A DNA stretch of 64,000 nucleotides from Eopsaltria australis (taxonomy: Eukaryota; Chordata; Aves; Passeriformes; Petroicidae). The notes under the pieces were generated by a model, which was not told the origin of the DNA, made no database searches, and saw only the letters and a list, made by a program, of their open reading frames with translations. The translations under genes were made by a program, and so were the position numbers. The stretch covers positions 3,410,001 through 3,474,000 of the forward strand of contig JAVTVJ010000070.1 of NCBI GenBank assembly GCA_034509425.1, in the 5' to 3' direction. Positions 15,201 through 28,254 of this stretch are shown here, piece by piece (position 1 is the stretch's first letter; each line of letters starts with the position of its first letter).

Positions 15201-16441
15201 CCCTGGTGATTGATCAGTTTCAAACGATCACATGTAATGCTTTAACAATTGATCTTCTCCCTTACTATCTGCAGGTTGTGCTGAGAATGGTTACAGATTC
15301 CTATGAAATCCCATTCCACAAAACCACTTAGCTGACCAGGCTGACTGTGCAGCCATTTGGGCTATTACAATCAGTGCACAAATGCTCAGATTTGGTCCCT
15401 GCAGCCACAACAATAAACCTGTGTTCCCTGCCGATAGACCTGCCATTACCCACACTGTGATTGCTGGTGTACTGCATGGGGTAAGAGAGATCAAAAAGGT
15501 TGTTGCAGGGGCAGAGGAATCTTCCTGAGGAAGGACTAAAGAGTGGCTGTCCTAATGGAAACTTGAAGTGCTCAGAGTGTTCTGCTGTTTAACAATATAA
15601 CAGGAGTTGCTTCAGACTCTCTTTGAAGCACTAGTCTTGCAACAGAAAATGTAACATAAATCATAATGCAATCACAGAACAATGTGTTCACCCCACCCGC
15701 CAGGTACAGAAGGTACAGGAAAGATCTGATGCAGAGAGAGCTCAGGGAAGGAGGGAGAGAAAGGAAAGGGAGGACCTGGCCTGAGAAGACTTTTTGCAGT
15801 CCTAGATCCTGCAAACTTAACAGGCACCGAGTGCATTGAGCTCTCAGTCTTCCTCTGAAGCAAGGAAGAAGAGGAACCCCCAGAAGCCTACTACAGGGTA
15901 TTGCTGTTTCTAGGTACTTGCAAGTATTCTTGGGATATGCTGGCAGTGAGGGCAAGGAGCCAAGAAGAATGTCTTCTTGTTGTGTAAACAAGACTCATGC
16001 AGGGCTGTCAGTGCTGCAGTTCCTGTGCTAGTGGAACACGTACGAGAACAGCTGAGAAGACACCAGGAGCAGAGGACAGGAAGAGGTGGTGCTGCTGAAG
16101 ACCAAAAAAAGCATTGGGGAAGCAAAAGGGCTGTCACTTTTTAATTGTAATCTTCTCAGGTCTCTGGAGCACAGAGCACCCCCTCCCAAGGCTAGACATC
16201 AGCTGATAGCCTTTTCCTTTCACATGCGAAGAATTGATGCAGAATGGTCTGTGGGCTAACTCACCAGTGTTTTTCTCTTCATGTGGAAGGGTTTAGACAG
16301 CAAATAGAACCACAAACTGAAATACTCTGGCCACAAAAATGTACTGGTATAAGTTTTACCATTCATGAGCAGCAGGATGTAGACTATAGGAACTCAGAAA
16401 CCTGCAGACAGCTGGGCTACAATCATTTTATCATAGCATTT

Positions 16442-16491
<50 letters not shown>

Positions 16492-18017
16492 TATCCCACA
16501 GTATTTTGTATACACGCATATATATATATATGTATGTATGCATACCTACAACTTATTTTCATATCACTTCTGCTTCCTAGTTGTGTGAAAAAAGATGACT
16601 ACAGCGGCTACTCCAGCTTAAGGAGGTGATCTTTCCTTTTTTAATTTTAATTCTACTCTTCATCACTTAGGTGATAGCTTTCTTATAAAGAGCCTATTTT
16701 GGTCACAGCTTTTGGACCAATTTAAAAGATAAAACTTGAACAGGCCACATAACAAAGTTCAGAAAAAGAGTACTTTCAAAAATTTTTGGTAATTCTAGCT
16801 AAGTTTACTTCCCAGAACACTCTTCTATATCAGTATTATTTGTAGGGAGTTTCCAGAGCAGCCAGGATGGGCAATCAGGAGCACATGGGCAGTACACTAC
16901 CATCACAGGTTCAGTATACCCTTTCCCATTTCCTCCCTGCCTGCAGAGGCTGTTGTCATGGAGGGAAAAAACTGCCCACTCTGGCCACAGCTACTGATTG
17001 CCAATCAGACTTTCCATGGCCACCTCCTCTCTCCCTCTACTGTGGAGCAACATGGAAATATTTAGATTGATGTAAAGATAGATGTTGAGGATCCTGAAGT
17101 GGGTATTTGGCAGAAGTTGAAGTAGACTTTAGCTCATTCCATGACGCCTTCTCTGTTTTATTTGTCCCCCAATTTTTCCCTTTCAGTGGCATAGAGGTAA
17201 CTTTCTTTTTCTAGATTTATACATGGACTTGACATGATATCTTCACTATAATTGAACAAAGTCCATGTTCAAACAAAAAGCAGTTTTTTTTCCTCCAATG
17301 CAAGCCTCTTTACCACCTTTCAAGTGTGTTTTGTGCACAAGCAGAGCACTAAAAACTTTATAGAAAGAGATCTGCAGCAGGAAAACCCAGTAAAATATTA
17401 CCCCTGTGTTGCTCCTATCCCGCTCATACCAACCCTTTTGCATTGTTGCACACCTGAAGCGCCCCCAAATACAGGACAGAATTTCAGGAAAACCTTATGG
17501 TCCCTCATGGTCACTTTCCAGACTCCCTGGTTCTGTATTTCTGAAACAGAAGGTACCTCTCCATGGCAGCCCCTGAAGTGAAAGCTGGGTTTAGTCAGTT
17601 AACCTCTGTGAGGTGATTTACAGTTGCTGGATTGATGGCTCTGTGTGAGTGCAAGGCAAATTCATGCCTTCTTCCAGTACTCTTTCCAGGATATGATGAG
17701 GACTAACTACATTTTCTTTTCCATTGACAGTGAGAAGACCGAATGCACACCACACTAAAGACACTTCCAAAGCCATTGATAAAACACTCCGTCTTCAACT
17801 GTGAGAAACTGCTAGGAGACAACTGCATGAGCATCCTCCCTCTGCCTCCCCCACATTCCACATTCTAGTCCAAAGGGGGACCTGATACAGCTTGCAAAGC
17901 CCTGCCAGAAAGCACCCAATGCTCACCTTGACCATAGATGCCTGACTGGATTTGGAGGACCCTGGGAAGGGTTCTGAGGTCCAGAGAATGAATGAACTCT
18001 TCCAGGGTAGAGTCCAT
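4169..18017 (-). CDS. THEMIS: THEMIS, thymocyte selection associated (5' part, two coding exons)
   Basis: THEMIS is a cytosolic scaffold of T-lineage cells. It is built from two CABIT modules and a proline-rich tail, binds GRB2 and modulates SHP-1/LCK signalling during thymocyte selection. The two exons here encode the first 83 residues (30 from exon 1, one Gly codon split across the junction, 52 from exon 2), against about 640 for the mammalian protein. The N-terminal stretch [20 protein letters not shown] and the following SIYEKFGN and ELPLNFPG match THEMIS closely. The gene continues past the left edge. Its position downstream of PTPRK on the same strand matches mammals. THEMIS2 and THEMIS3 are the alternatives; residue identity and synteny favour THEMIS. 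Confidence 0.93.
6788..7305 (-). mobile_element. CR1 LINE fragment
   Basis: The minus strand encodes a reverse-transcriptase piece near 7180-7305 ([20 protein letters not shown] then [12 protein letters not shown]). After degraded sequence comes the typical CR1 3' region, with a Lys/Glu-rich frame and an ending related to the CR1 AATACCTCC...CCTGGGCAGCCTGTTCC block near 6790-6845. The copy is 5'-truncated, carries stops and appears internally deleted between the RT and 3' parts. It is inactive. Confidence 0.88.
8845..9080. other. CpG-bearing unique block in THEMIS intron 1
   Basis: This block is richer in G+C and CpG than its surroundings. It follows an acceptor-like pyrimidine tract (CCCTTTTTCTTCCCAG) and has an open frame on the plus strand (8864-9079, 71 codons) without a protein match I know. 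It contains a perfect octamer ATGCAAAT at 9021-9028. It could be a conserved regulatory element or a decayed exon. I cannot tell which. Confidence 0.35.
9158..9226. repeat. T-rich low-complexity tract
   Basis: A pyrimidine tract of TTTTC-like units ends in an uninterrupted run of about 28 T. Confidence 0.9.
16445..16492. repeat. (TA)n/(CA)n microsatellite
   Basis: About 17 TA units run directly into a short CA run. A second small TA block follows near 16519-16532. This is a compound dinucleotide microsatellite, probably length-polymorphic. Apparent YIYIYI peptides here are translations of the repeat. Confidence 0.92.
17927..18017 (-). CDS. THEMIS: THEMIS coding exon 1 (start codon)
   Basis: The 91 nt encode 30 residues beginning [20 protein letters not shown] and one base of a Gly codon. 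The start codon sits in a strong Kozak context (ACCATGG). Its distance to EEF equals that in the mammalian protein (M plus four residues), so I chose it over upstream in-frame ATGs. The donor is AAG|GTGAGC. The reading frame stays open upstream to at least 18419. Confidence 0.92.
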
Positions 18018-18361
18018 GGTCCACAGCACTGTAGCATATGGGTTTGGCAGGTACAGACCAGTGAAAAGCTCTCGAGGCAGAAACACTCTCAGCCTGGTGC
18101 ATGCTGTGCTCGGGAGCACCGCAGCAGAGGGGAGGAGTGGCACGGGGAGGTACTTCTGCTTCCTTCCCTCTGTGGCTGCTTCCTCCCATGGGTGCAGCTG
18201 GAGTGGGGTGAGGCACCTGGTGGCCACGTCAGCTGGCTCTGGCACCCACCGAGGGTCTGTGCCAGGCTGGGAAATGTGGCAGGTTGTTGTGGGTAGTGGG
18301 CTCCAAAGGGGAAAGGGGGATCTGCTAAAAAACTCCATTTCGTCAGTGATAGGTATTGATC
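18018..18361 (-). other. THEMIS: Putative THEMIS 5' UTR / upstream exon portion
   Basis: Sequence directly upstream of the THEMIS ATG. A strong acceptor-like motif (CTTCTTTTCACAG) ends at 18362, so a coding exon starting at 18361 and joined to a distant non-coding exon is possible. The frame of THEMIS stays open through this segment, with an in-frame ATG at 18336-18338. Transcript data would be needed to place the real exon start. Confidence 0.35.
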
Positions 18362-21300
18362 CTGTGAAAAGAAGATACTGAATATTAACCCTGACTAGAG
18401 TGGGGAAAAAACTCACCATATCTGGGTGGGGTGTTATTGGTTTGTTGAGTTTTTTCCCTCTTGGAATACAGCAAAATAATTTGGTGTTTGTTCACTTCAA
18501 AACCTTAAATAGCCTTTGAAGAAAAGAAATGAAGCACTTTGCTGTCTTAAATATTTTATCTGGATTTATGATATACAAATGGAATACAAATTACTTCATC
18601 CTCTAAATGGACATTTAAACACAATATTGTTATGCAAAATAGTAAACATTTTCTTATGCCACCAATGATTTGTGGGAATTTGATTTTGAGGTGCTTCAGC
18701 TGGAAAGGAATTTTAAGAGACAGTATTAGGTGAAAATCAGACTGCACTGGTGACAAACCCCCAGCACTGATCCCAGCTCTGCCATTCTGAGCATGACCAA
18801 GCACTGCTGTTTCAGCAGGACTCTTCTGAAGAACAAGGCCATAGCAAATAAGCAGCAGACTCAGATCATGAGGAAAACTGAAATGACTGTGATTTCATGT
18901 TTGTTTACACTGCTCTCCTGTCTCCCTGAGGGGTCAGGGAGAGTAGAAAGCATGACATTGTGTCAAAACAATGAGCAAGATAATCAACCATTTATTTTCA
19001 AAAAGCTTGCTAGCTTCACTTCCTCTATATGTAATATTTACAGGAGACAATATTACTCACATATTAAAAACTTTACAATTAAAACCCTCAAATTCTTAGA
19101 GCGGGTGCACTGGCCTTTGGGGTGCCGGGCCACCAATAGAATCTGAAAAGTTTGTTAACTTGGTATTACCAAATATTTCTCCAGAGAATATGAAATATGT
19201 TTTATAAGTGCAGAGTCTCCAGGTGCAGAACTCACTATTGCCAGTCTTTAATGCTGCAGGTGCTACAGGAAAGAGGAAGCTGAACTTCGGATCTAGGAGT
19301 CACAGTCATTAGTAAAAGCCAAGCTAGAGAACACACACAGCCAACAACTCATCAACTATTTTAATGCAATGCATTACTTCCTCTCCCCTTCCAAGAAAAC
19401 ATATTTGAAATTAAGCAAATGTAATTGATTTGAGAGAGAGAGCTGAGGAAATCACATGTATTCAGTGGTAATCAAAAGACCCATATTGTAAAAAGCTGGT
19501 TCTTACAAGCACAAAGCATTGAAATGTGAGTGGTTTCAGTTATTTCAGTGGGACGTCTTTGTGTTTTTTAAGGTTTTGTGTGCAACTCCAACAGTTAAAA
19601 GCCAGCTTTCTTGGTACCTGCTCCCAAGGCTGTCAGATATTGTACCAATGCTAACAGCTGGGCTTTACCTGTACACATTGTTTTGATCAATGGATAAAGA
19701 GCCCCTAAGGCCATTTCTATAGTTCCTCAATTCACTTGTATTTGGCTCTTCACTTTGGTAAGACTGCCAGGAACAACACCACAAAAGAACATTTTACATG
19801 AATGGCAAACACACACAAATTAAAAAATGTTTTCAAAATTGCTTGAATCCAACAAAACAAATGCACGAACAGACATGGGTTTCACACAAGAAAAAATCAG
19901 AGCAAAGCCTGGTTGATGCTGCTGAATCCAGCAGCCCAACAGCATGGAGAAAGCAGCTGCAACTCTGTGCTCCCATGGCCAACAAGCAGCATGAGTTTCA
20001 AAGAGGCACAAACACACAGATATATGTACAGCACCCATACACTGCCAGACACACAAATAAACCTATATAGAAACCCCAGCACACCCCAATGGCCTCATCC
20101 TATTGCCCTTTCTGGTTGATTGATGTATTAGTGGGAAATACACACACATGTATTTGTGCAGTGGCCATCCCTCCAGCACCTGAACTTGGGCACAGTCCAC
20201 CCAGTGGCCTCTGATCCTGCTGTCCCTGAGGCGTGCAAGCAGCTCTGGAGACCCAGAGCCTCTGTGATGCACCTGGGAATACCCTGGAAATACCTCTGGG
20301 GTTCCCCTATCCACTGTTGTTCGTCTGTGCTTGTGTGTGTGCATGTGCAGAAACCAGCCTTTTATGACATAACCGAACAAAACCAACCATCCTAGCTGCA
20401 ATGAAGGAATTAGAAATGCGGTTGCCTGAAACTGCAATTTAAATCAGAAATGCTACCCACTGGTCATATGTTATCAGAAGAGTCCCCAGCTCTGCTAACA
20501 CAGAGAATTGTAAATGAGAATCACTGACTTGTTCTTCCAAATGCTCTGCAGGAGCTTTTTCCAGTTTGATGTGTAAGGCCAAGTGCAGAGGAAAATAATT
20601 TGCCATCTCCAAACCATCCTTGATCTCGGAGTGAGACATCATCAGATTGTCATCATGGATTGTTGGTAATAAGGGACCCTTTGGAGGAGGTTTTCATATT
20701 GCAGACAAAACTCTTAGGTGGATCTTGACTAAGAAAAATTCCTTTTGTTTTGTCCAAGATTCAATATTGAAGATTAGGACAAGCTGCTGGAAAAAAAATA
20801 TGTGTACTGTACTGAGAGGAGGCAATATCTGACCCCGTGCCTCCTGCAGGGAAAGAACAGGAATCACAAACCTCTCCTTATCCCATCTTCAATTCTAAGT
20901 TATGGCATTCTTCACAAAGAGCCTGCCAGGACCTCAGTGTTACCTCCGCCCTGTGTGAACCTGCAGGTACAACCAGCTTGGCCACTCCATCTCTACTGCC
21001 AGTGATGGGGTGAAGATCAAGTTGCTCAGCCAAACCTACAACAGCCAAAGTGACGATGAGTTCCCATGATGTGTTGGCAGCTCCAGCTGCTCTGGAAGGT
21101 GTACACAAACAAGGTCCATCTCCCCAGGTGGAAAAGCCCTGCTTATTCCCCAAAGGGGTGGCCAAAAACCAGTTGTAGGGGAATGTGACTGAAAAACAGT
21201 GGTCAGCTAATTCAGAAGGATGGATATACAAGCAAAACACAGAATTTTGAAAACTATACCCAGGAATATTTTTCTGCCTTGCTGATGGGTTTAATTATTG

Positions 21301-21701
21301 TTTTTCAGAAAATCAGTAAAATGTTCCAAGTTTCCAAAGAAAATCAGTTCTGAACCTGTGAAGGTTTGCAATATTTTTTGAGCTCAGACCATTTGTTAGA
21401 TAAATGCGGCTATTAGTTGAGCTCGTTGAAGGGAAACTTTAAAACAACCCTGTAAATATGAAACTAGGCATTATATCTACAGGAATATATGCACCCTTAT
21501 AAGCATAAGGGAAATGTATTTGATATAGCTGGCAGAACAGCAATTCCAAAGAGGAAAATGCTTTAAGAAAACTCAGAACAGTCAGGACCTGGGAAACAGG
21601 TGTGAGTGAGGCTCATATAGAATGGTTAGGCTATCTTTTGGATCAAATTCAAGATACTGCAGGAGGTTCAATACACTTGCATATTTTTTTCAGTATAAGG
21701 T

Positions 21702-22141
21702 TGTCATGGTTTAGGAATAGTATTCTCCAATTTAGAACTCCCAGTAAAAAAAGCATGTGATGCTTCCCCTCCCTCTCCTCCAACTGGAGGCACAAAAGGC
21801 AAAGTTCACAGGCTGAGATAAGAACAACATAATAGAAACAACAACGAGATAAAAAATTGAACAGTAACAACAACAAAATTAATAATAAAAGTATACAAAA
21901 GACAGAGTGATTCACATGTGAAAATGCTCACCACAGAGCCTGTAATTATAAACAACACCAGATGGCCCCTCTGCCATGATTTTTGTGACCAGAAGGAGCC
22001 CCTTCTCCTTGGAAGCAGAGGTCCCTTTTCCCCTCCCCTGGCAATGATGTGAGGTGATATAGAATAACCTCAGTGTCCTAGCCATGGCCCTTACTGGCTG
22101 CTGTAAAAAAATGAACTCTGTCCTGGCCAAAACCAGTAAAA
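21702..22141 (-). mobile_element. Solo LTR of an avian endogenous retrovirus (ERVL-like)
   Basis: On the minus strand the element opens with an ACTGGTTTTGGCCAGGACAGAG motif typical of avian ERV LTR starts and ends in ACCATGACA. It is about 440 bp long with no gag, pol or env sequence beside it, so it is a solo LTR. The expected TG at the 5' end is mutated, and I found no clear target-site duplication, which points to an old insertion. The family name is from memory of avian repeats. Confidence 0.6.
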
Positions 22142-25100
22142 AAGTGGAAACTCCACCTATCATTAAAGATAGAGTCAGACAAAGCTGTAGAAAATCCTCC
22201 CTGATACAGATGCATTTAGCTGTGAAATAATCTCCCAAGGGAACAGTGGACTCCTGGAATGTTTACACCTTGAATAAATAAAGAACTCTATCACACCATG
22301 AAGAACAATTCTGATGAAGAAAGGGAGAGAGGTTATCTATCACTATGGGTATAGTGGCTGTAATGCCACCTTTCATTTATAGGAATCTACTGTCTCAATA
22401 CCAATGTCAGGTGAACAGTATTATATTTTACTGATCCAGAGGTGAACTGAGCATTAAAAGAAGCTGCAGAGACTTTCAGGAACTGTGGTCTTCCTCTGCT
22501 AACCCACACTGGTTCTGGTAATATCAATCAGGTTTCATACAACCACCCAAGAAACTCAACACTGAACTGAGAGCCATGCCCTTCCAATGGCCCTAGTGAT
22601 GTAAAATGATGGTCTCAGCTTGAACAAACTCTCCCCAATGTGAGAAAAAATCTAATGCCTGCAATGGCACACATGGATTATTCCCAGAGAGACAGAGGCT
22701 GAATTGGCTGAAACACAAACTACTGTAACACGAGTTACAGCATGATGGGAGGGTCTGTGTGTAAAAGCTTTTACTGCCACTTCAGTATGTACAGGTGGAT
22801 AGGATTTATTACCCAATAAAGCCAAAGGTGAACTGTGCTCATAAGCACTAAAATCATTCTATCCAAGGAAACCTAACTCTTCTAGCCTAATATTTAGGTT
22901 ACTTATCCTCCAGCACCTGCAACAATTGCTTCTAACTTTACCTGAAAATATAAAGCACTCGTTGCACAGAATATTTCACTGATCCCAGAAAGCTGTTTTG
23001 TTTTTTTTTTCTTTTTTTTAAACATTCTTTCTTCCATAGACAGCCACTGCTCACACTCTGTCTAGGATGAGTCAATTTGGGTAGAGGACTTTTCAAATCT
23101 GCAGACAGAGGTAGAGAAAGATCTTGCTGGAAATTAAAATTAAGAGCCATGTTAAAAAGCAAGGATCATTACCCCCAGAATTTTATACTGCTTCACCACC
23201 AGTTCAAGTCCACAGATAAAGGTAAAATCTGCCTTTCTAAAAATATAATCTTGCTCTACTCCAAATTCTTGGCACTTGGTATAAAAGAGATTGTGATAAA
23301 AATCCTAACACTTTCACAAAGCAGGTGGTCACCCTTGTGGATTGTGGTGACTCCTGGCTCTAAAATCTTGGAACATTTTAATGCCCTGTGATTTTATTGT
23401 GAGCTTTCCTTTACGTTTTCACAAACTACATTTTGGGTTCTTTGACATTTCCTTACAGCTTGACAGAGAGATCTTAGATTTGCTCTTCGTATGAAATTTA
23501 AATTACTTAGCAGGTATGAACAAAAGGCTGTTTGTAAAAGCTCTTGAGCCCACAGGGTTATTTGCCAATGTTTGACTCCAGTGAACAGTCTATTGAAGAA
23601 CCAGGATCTCCCAGTGCTTTTAAAAGAATTGAAGCACATGTACACACATTACATTGTGAAAAATAGTGAGTTTTTGGCTGACTTTTTACAGACTGAACAA
23701 TAATAACCTGTGGGTATTTTCAACATTTTATTGAACAATTCTGTGCCTGCCAGAGTCAGAAAGATCTTTTCATTGATTTTAATAGAAGTTGGAGTAGATT
23801 CTTAATAAGGAAGAGTTATGGCTTTCAGCTGGTTGTGGCTTCCCAGAGAAACACCTTGGTTATAACAGCATTTCAAGCCACAGTCTTGAAAGACTACAAT
23901 ATTGAAGAATATTGACATGAAGTTTTCCAAAGTTTCTTCAACAAAGAGTAATAACTCTGTATACACCAGTAAATTACAGAAAATATATCTCCAGAAATCT
24001 CTCCCCAGCTGTTGGTAAGTGTGATAAGAATCGTGGTCTTAATGAATGCATTTAAAGTGTTAGCACCACGTGTGTATTGAACACTCAACTCCCTGAAAGG
24101 CTTGAGTGCTGCAAAGGCAGGCAGCTCTGCCAGTGCTTTGTTCAACCACAGAGAAAAAGGACATTCTTTGAGATTTCTCAGCTCTGTGCTAGTATAGACT
24201 CAAAGCTAAAAATAGCCTTGAGAGTGTAGAGTCTCAAGCTAAAAATTCCTTCATCTACTGACAGGTATTAATGGTACTTGTCTTTATAAATGTATTAAGA
24301 TGATTGATACTGAAGTGTTTATAAAGTATTTTGAAGATAAAGCAGAATGCAAATATTTAATACAGTAGGAGTTCCAATACAAAGAGGCACCTGCCAAAAT
24401 GACTGTTTATACAAAATGAGCCATCCAGGCGATCCTCAACCGGTGTTACCACTTTTTATTTGACAGCGCAGAACATGAACTCACTCTTCCAATGGAAATA
24501 TTTATCAATCTGTGCATGGCATCACACTACAAAATCTATTCATGCAGCCTTGGTGTTCCAATGGCTAAGCAGATATTAGGTGCATTTGGGTTGTATCTTC
24601 CATACTCAGTTTGGGGCACCATTTTGCTTGAGTAGACCCAAAGCAGAGAACTTACAACATAACCAGGGCTACATGAAAAATCTATGGTAAAGCCATGGTC
24701 TTGAGTCCTGATCCCTAAAGCCCAGCCTAAATCCTCTCACCAGAGTAAGAATTTTTACTCTTTCTAAAACATAAAAAAAATTACTCTCTGTAAAAAAAAA
24801 AGAAAAAGAAAAAAGTCAAACCCTAACTCCCAACTCAACACTCAAACTGTGAAAATTTCAGATTTCATTATCTATCTCGTTTCTATGGATTACTGGCCTT
24901 TTTTTTTTTTTTTTGTGGGGAGAGAAAAATGATGGGAGGGACCTAAATAAAAAGTCATCCTACAGCTTTTGGAAGAAGTATGAATCCGTTAAAAATGGAG
25001 TAAAGATTTTTAAAGTAAAAACTGCTTGAGATACCTTCAAATTACAGAAAGTGTTTTGAAATATGTTTGGCATATCTTCAATGCATTGTTGACAGCTAGA

Positions 25101-25734
25101 GACACGTTGGAGAACTTTTTGAATGAATTTCAAATATCACTTTCTCCCTTTGTGATTTCTTGAGTGGGGTGAGTTGTAATTTATTTTTAAAGAGGCAATG
25201 TAGGTTTCTAGATGCTGGTAAAGGAATCCAAAATAATCTTTTTGCACCCTGTCACTGTTCAAAGAAAAGGACACTGTATTAATTTAAATATATTTGTGAA
25301 AGATTGATTCCCCCAATGGAATTTACATAGCTACTTCCTCTAATTATATCTGAAGTTTCACCTATCAGCTGTCAATTTTCCACGGAACGAAAGCAAAACA
25401 GTTTGACTTTTCCTGACAGCAAAGAGCTTTAACAGAACTATAATGAAAACTGGCATCTCACATTCCTTACCTCCCCAATGTCTACACTACCAGAAGAAAG
25501 AGCACTAATAACTTCTCTTTGTGGGAGCATTAAAAAACACAGTTTAGCGTAAACAGTTGGTAAAAGAAGTCAACAAAACATTTAGTTTAATAACAGTTAC
25601 CTTGAATGTTTTTTCATCCTTAATATTTATCTTAAATGACAGACTTGTCTGACTTTCAAGTTAATGACAAATTGGTGGCATTTTTATTGGAATTGAAATA
25701 CTGTCATTTTAAAATGCATACAAACCCAAGCTTG

Positions 25735-25850
25735 CTCTTTCTTTCTTCCTTTCTTTCCTTCTTTCCTTTCTTTATTTTTCTTTTCTCTTTTTTCTTTTTT
25801 CTCTTTTTCTTTTTTTCCTTGTTATACTTGTTTTTTTCTTTTCTTTTCAT
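25735..25850. repeat. (CTTT)n-like pyrimidine tract
   Basis: About 115 nt of T/C-only sequence made of TTTC and TTTTC units. Poly-Lys/Glu and poly-Phe frames here come from the repeat. Confidence 0.9.
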
Positions 25851-26297
25851 CATTAGTGGAAGCCTTTTTAAAAGGTCTACAGAAAGATAGTCTGTCAAAC
25901 ACACAATTTTATTCACCCAATTTTAGAAACAGCTTTAGAAAGCTGAAGAACAAACTTAAATGTAATTACCTCCATTCTATGTATGAAGTTGAGTCTAAAA
26001 GCAAATTTTTTCTGCAGGAAAAATGTGTTTCATTAAAGAATAAAGGCTGCATATAAAATGCAGTTAGCACTTGCTAACATATCAGTGGAATTGATTATAA
26101 TTTCCTACCTTTTCCAAGGCATTGATATTACCCTGCTGAAAGACATTTTGGTTGTCATTATAATTTACCACATGAAAAGTCAGATGTATTTGCTACCTTA
26201 GTGTTCTGCATCTATGGTCTTGTCCCTGGTGTCCCTAGCTCTTTCTTAAGGAGAAGCAGTGTAAAGGTATCAGTCATTGGTGGACTTCTTTCTTGGA

Positions 26298-26383
26298 GGT
26301 TTTTTGGGTTTTCTTTTTGTTTTGTTTGTTTGTTTTGCTATTGTATTTTTTGTTCTGAGTTTTGTTGTTTTATATTTTTTTAA
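26298..26383. repeat. (GTTTT)n-like T-rich tract
   Basis: A degenerate run of GTTT and GTTTT units. Confidence 0.75.
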
Positions 26384-28254
26384 TTAAATACACAGGCAAA
26401 TTGAACATAGATGAAGGAATCTGCAAAAGTTTAAGAAAGATGTGGCAAAACTAAGATCTGACATAAAGAGTTTAAAGGTTCCTTTTATCTGAAGAGACAG
26501 ACAGATTCTTGGGCTGGCACCTGCCAGAGTTTCAGCCTGTGGGATAAGAGAGTGCCCAGAGAGTTCTCAGTCTGCCCTCATGACTCCTTATCCCTAGGGA
26601 TGGTGGACTGAAGGCTGTATTTGGTCCAGCTGAGATGAGGTTTGCCTGCATTTCATCACAAGCACAGATACAAGTTCTTTATTTCATGTTCATGCCATAT
26701 GTTTTTTGTTTACTTATCAGCCATAAAGATTTTTGGTTTCAGGGAAGGGTCTCAGTATAATTAAATAGAGATTGGTTTTTAAATTAATGCAAAATCCAGT
26801 ACATTTGGTCATAAAAAAGTCTGAGAGCACCACAAGCAATGTACATTTACTTCATAACAAGCAAACATAAGCATAACCCTTCTTTTTCTCTCTTCCAGTC
26901 CTGTTTCTCCCTTTCCAAGAGCAGAATGCTGCTTTTTCTGCCCTTCCTGGTACCATTAACACAAATAGGGTTGTCACCAAAACCCCTCCAATGCCCTCAG
27001 TCGTGGCACAGGTTCCATCCTCTACCTCACCCAAGGGATGGCTGCTGGCCAACATCTTTTCCAGATGTCCTACAGAGTCATCATTCTTGTGGTAGCCTGT
27101 GATGAGCAGGGACATCACTAACAGCATGCAGCACACACTGGGAGAAGCTAGGCCTTCAGAGACTCGTTTGGGAAAACTGCTGAAAAACAAATATGTTTCC
27201 TTATCAAATTGGTCAATGTGCCTGGGGAGGAGGAAAGAGCACAGGGTTCTTCTCCAAAACAAATTATAAAAAACCACAACAAGACTCTTTTTTCTTGAAG
27301 AACCCATAGGTAGCATTTTTGTGTGTGTATTTTTGTCCTCTCCTATTAAAATACTCGGTGCAGAAGGTTCTCCATGTGAAGGTTCACCAAGCTAAATAAA
27401 TCTCTTTACTTCTCATGTAAAATGGTAACTTACTGGGTAGTGCACACTGCATCCCTTTCTTGTAGGCAGCTTTGCTTTGCAGTATGGAACATATGTTGTG
27501 ATGCAGCCAAGGCCCTTTCACCTTGTCCTTCCCCACAAACTTCATGTAAATTATCTAAGATTTCAAACGGTCTGTAATGAAACATCCTGGGGCTCTCACT
27601 TTGGAGTATAAATCCTTCTGCCAGCCTTTCATCTTGATTTCAGTTTGTTGCGTATACATTTATTTGACATCCAAGAGCGTTTGTGACCCTTGGGCATCTC
27701 CTTCAATGTGTTCCTAGCACATGTTTTCCTGGATGAAGCATAGAGCACAGCAGTTGGACCCTTCTCCTCTCCTTTATTCCCTTCACCAAGCTGCTGGAGA
27801 CCGCTGAGCCAGGGGATGCTGAGAGCCTGTGGGGCACTACAGTATCCTGGACCTTGTGGTGCTGATCATGATGTGAGATTTAACACGTGGCCAGCACGAA
27901 TAGATATATTTTGAAAGATTAAAGTCTGCAGCTCCCTCCACATCTCTCTGAGCAAAGTATCAGTAAATGTTCTTGTAGAATTATGTCAACAAATTAATTC
28001 AGGCTTGCCAAGGCTAGAGGATTACATTACTTACACTAAAGTCTGTTTTCAATGTATTTTGTGAATTTCTTTTTCTGAATTCTGCTTTCTGCTCAGCTAC
28101 AAAATCCACCAATGCAATATGGCTGAAGATGAGCTTGCCAAGGAAGATTTAATACATCATATGACAGAAAGTATTTTAAAAAGGGGAAAAAATTGTCCAA
28201 TCCAAAACCTCAAACTCTTCCTATAAAAGAGAATAACATAAAATCAAAAGCAGC

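Larger units (their letters stand above)
4328..17926. other. THEMIS intron 1
   Basis: A 13.6-kb intron between the two coding exons. It contains a CR1 fragment (6788-7305), a short GATA repeat near 7545, a CpG-bearing block followed by a T-rich tract (8845-9226) and a TA/CA microsatellite (16445-16492). The remainder shows nothing I recognise. Confidence 0.85.

Noticed and set aside
15572..15991. 139-codon minus-strand open frame in THEMIS intron 1
   Set aside because: Low-complexity Leu/Ser/Pro composition with no recognisable domain; most likely a chance frame.
16244..16629. Open frames with YIYIYI and HTHTH stretches
   Set aside because: They are translations of the TA/CA microsatellite.
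17865..18419. 184-codon minus-strand open frame as one protein
   Set aside because: Only its part from 18017 to 17927 is coding (THEMIS exon 1). The left end reads through the donor into the intron, and the right end is probably untranslated.
21649..22238. Two minus-strand open frames
   Set aside because: They lie within or across the solo LTR; no retroviral protein domain is present.
25636..25916. Poly-Phe and poly-Lys/Glu open frames
   Set aside because: They are translations of the pyrimidine tract at 25735-25850.
27700..27900. Possible repeat-derived GC-richer block
   Set aside because: I could not match it to any family or find a reading frame, so it is left unannotated.
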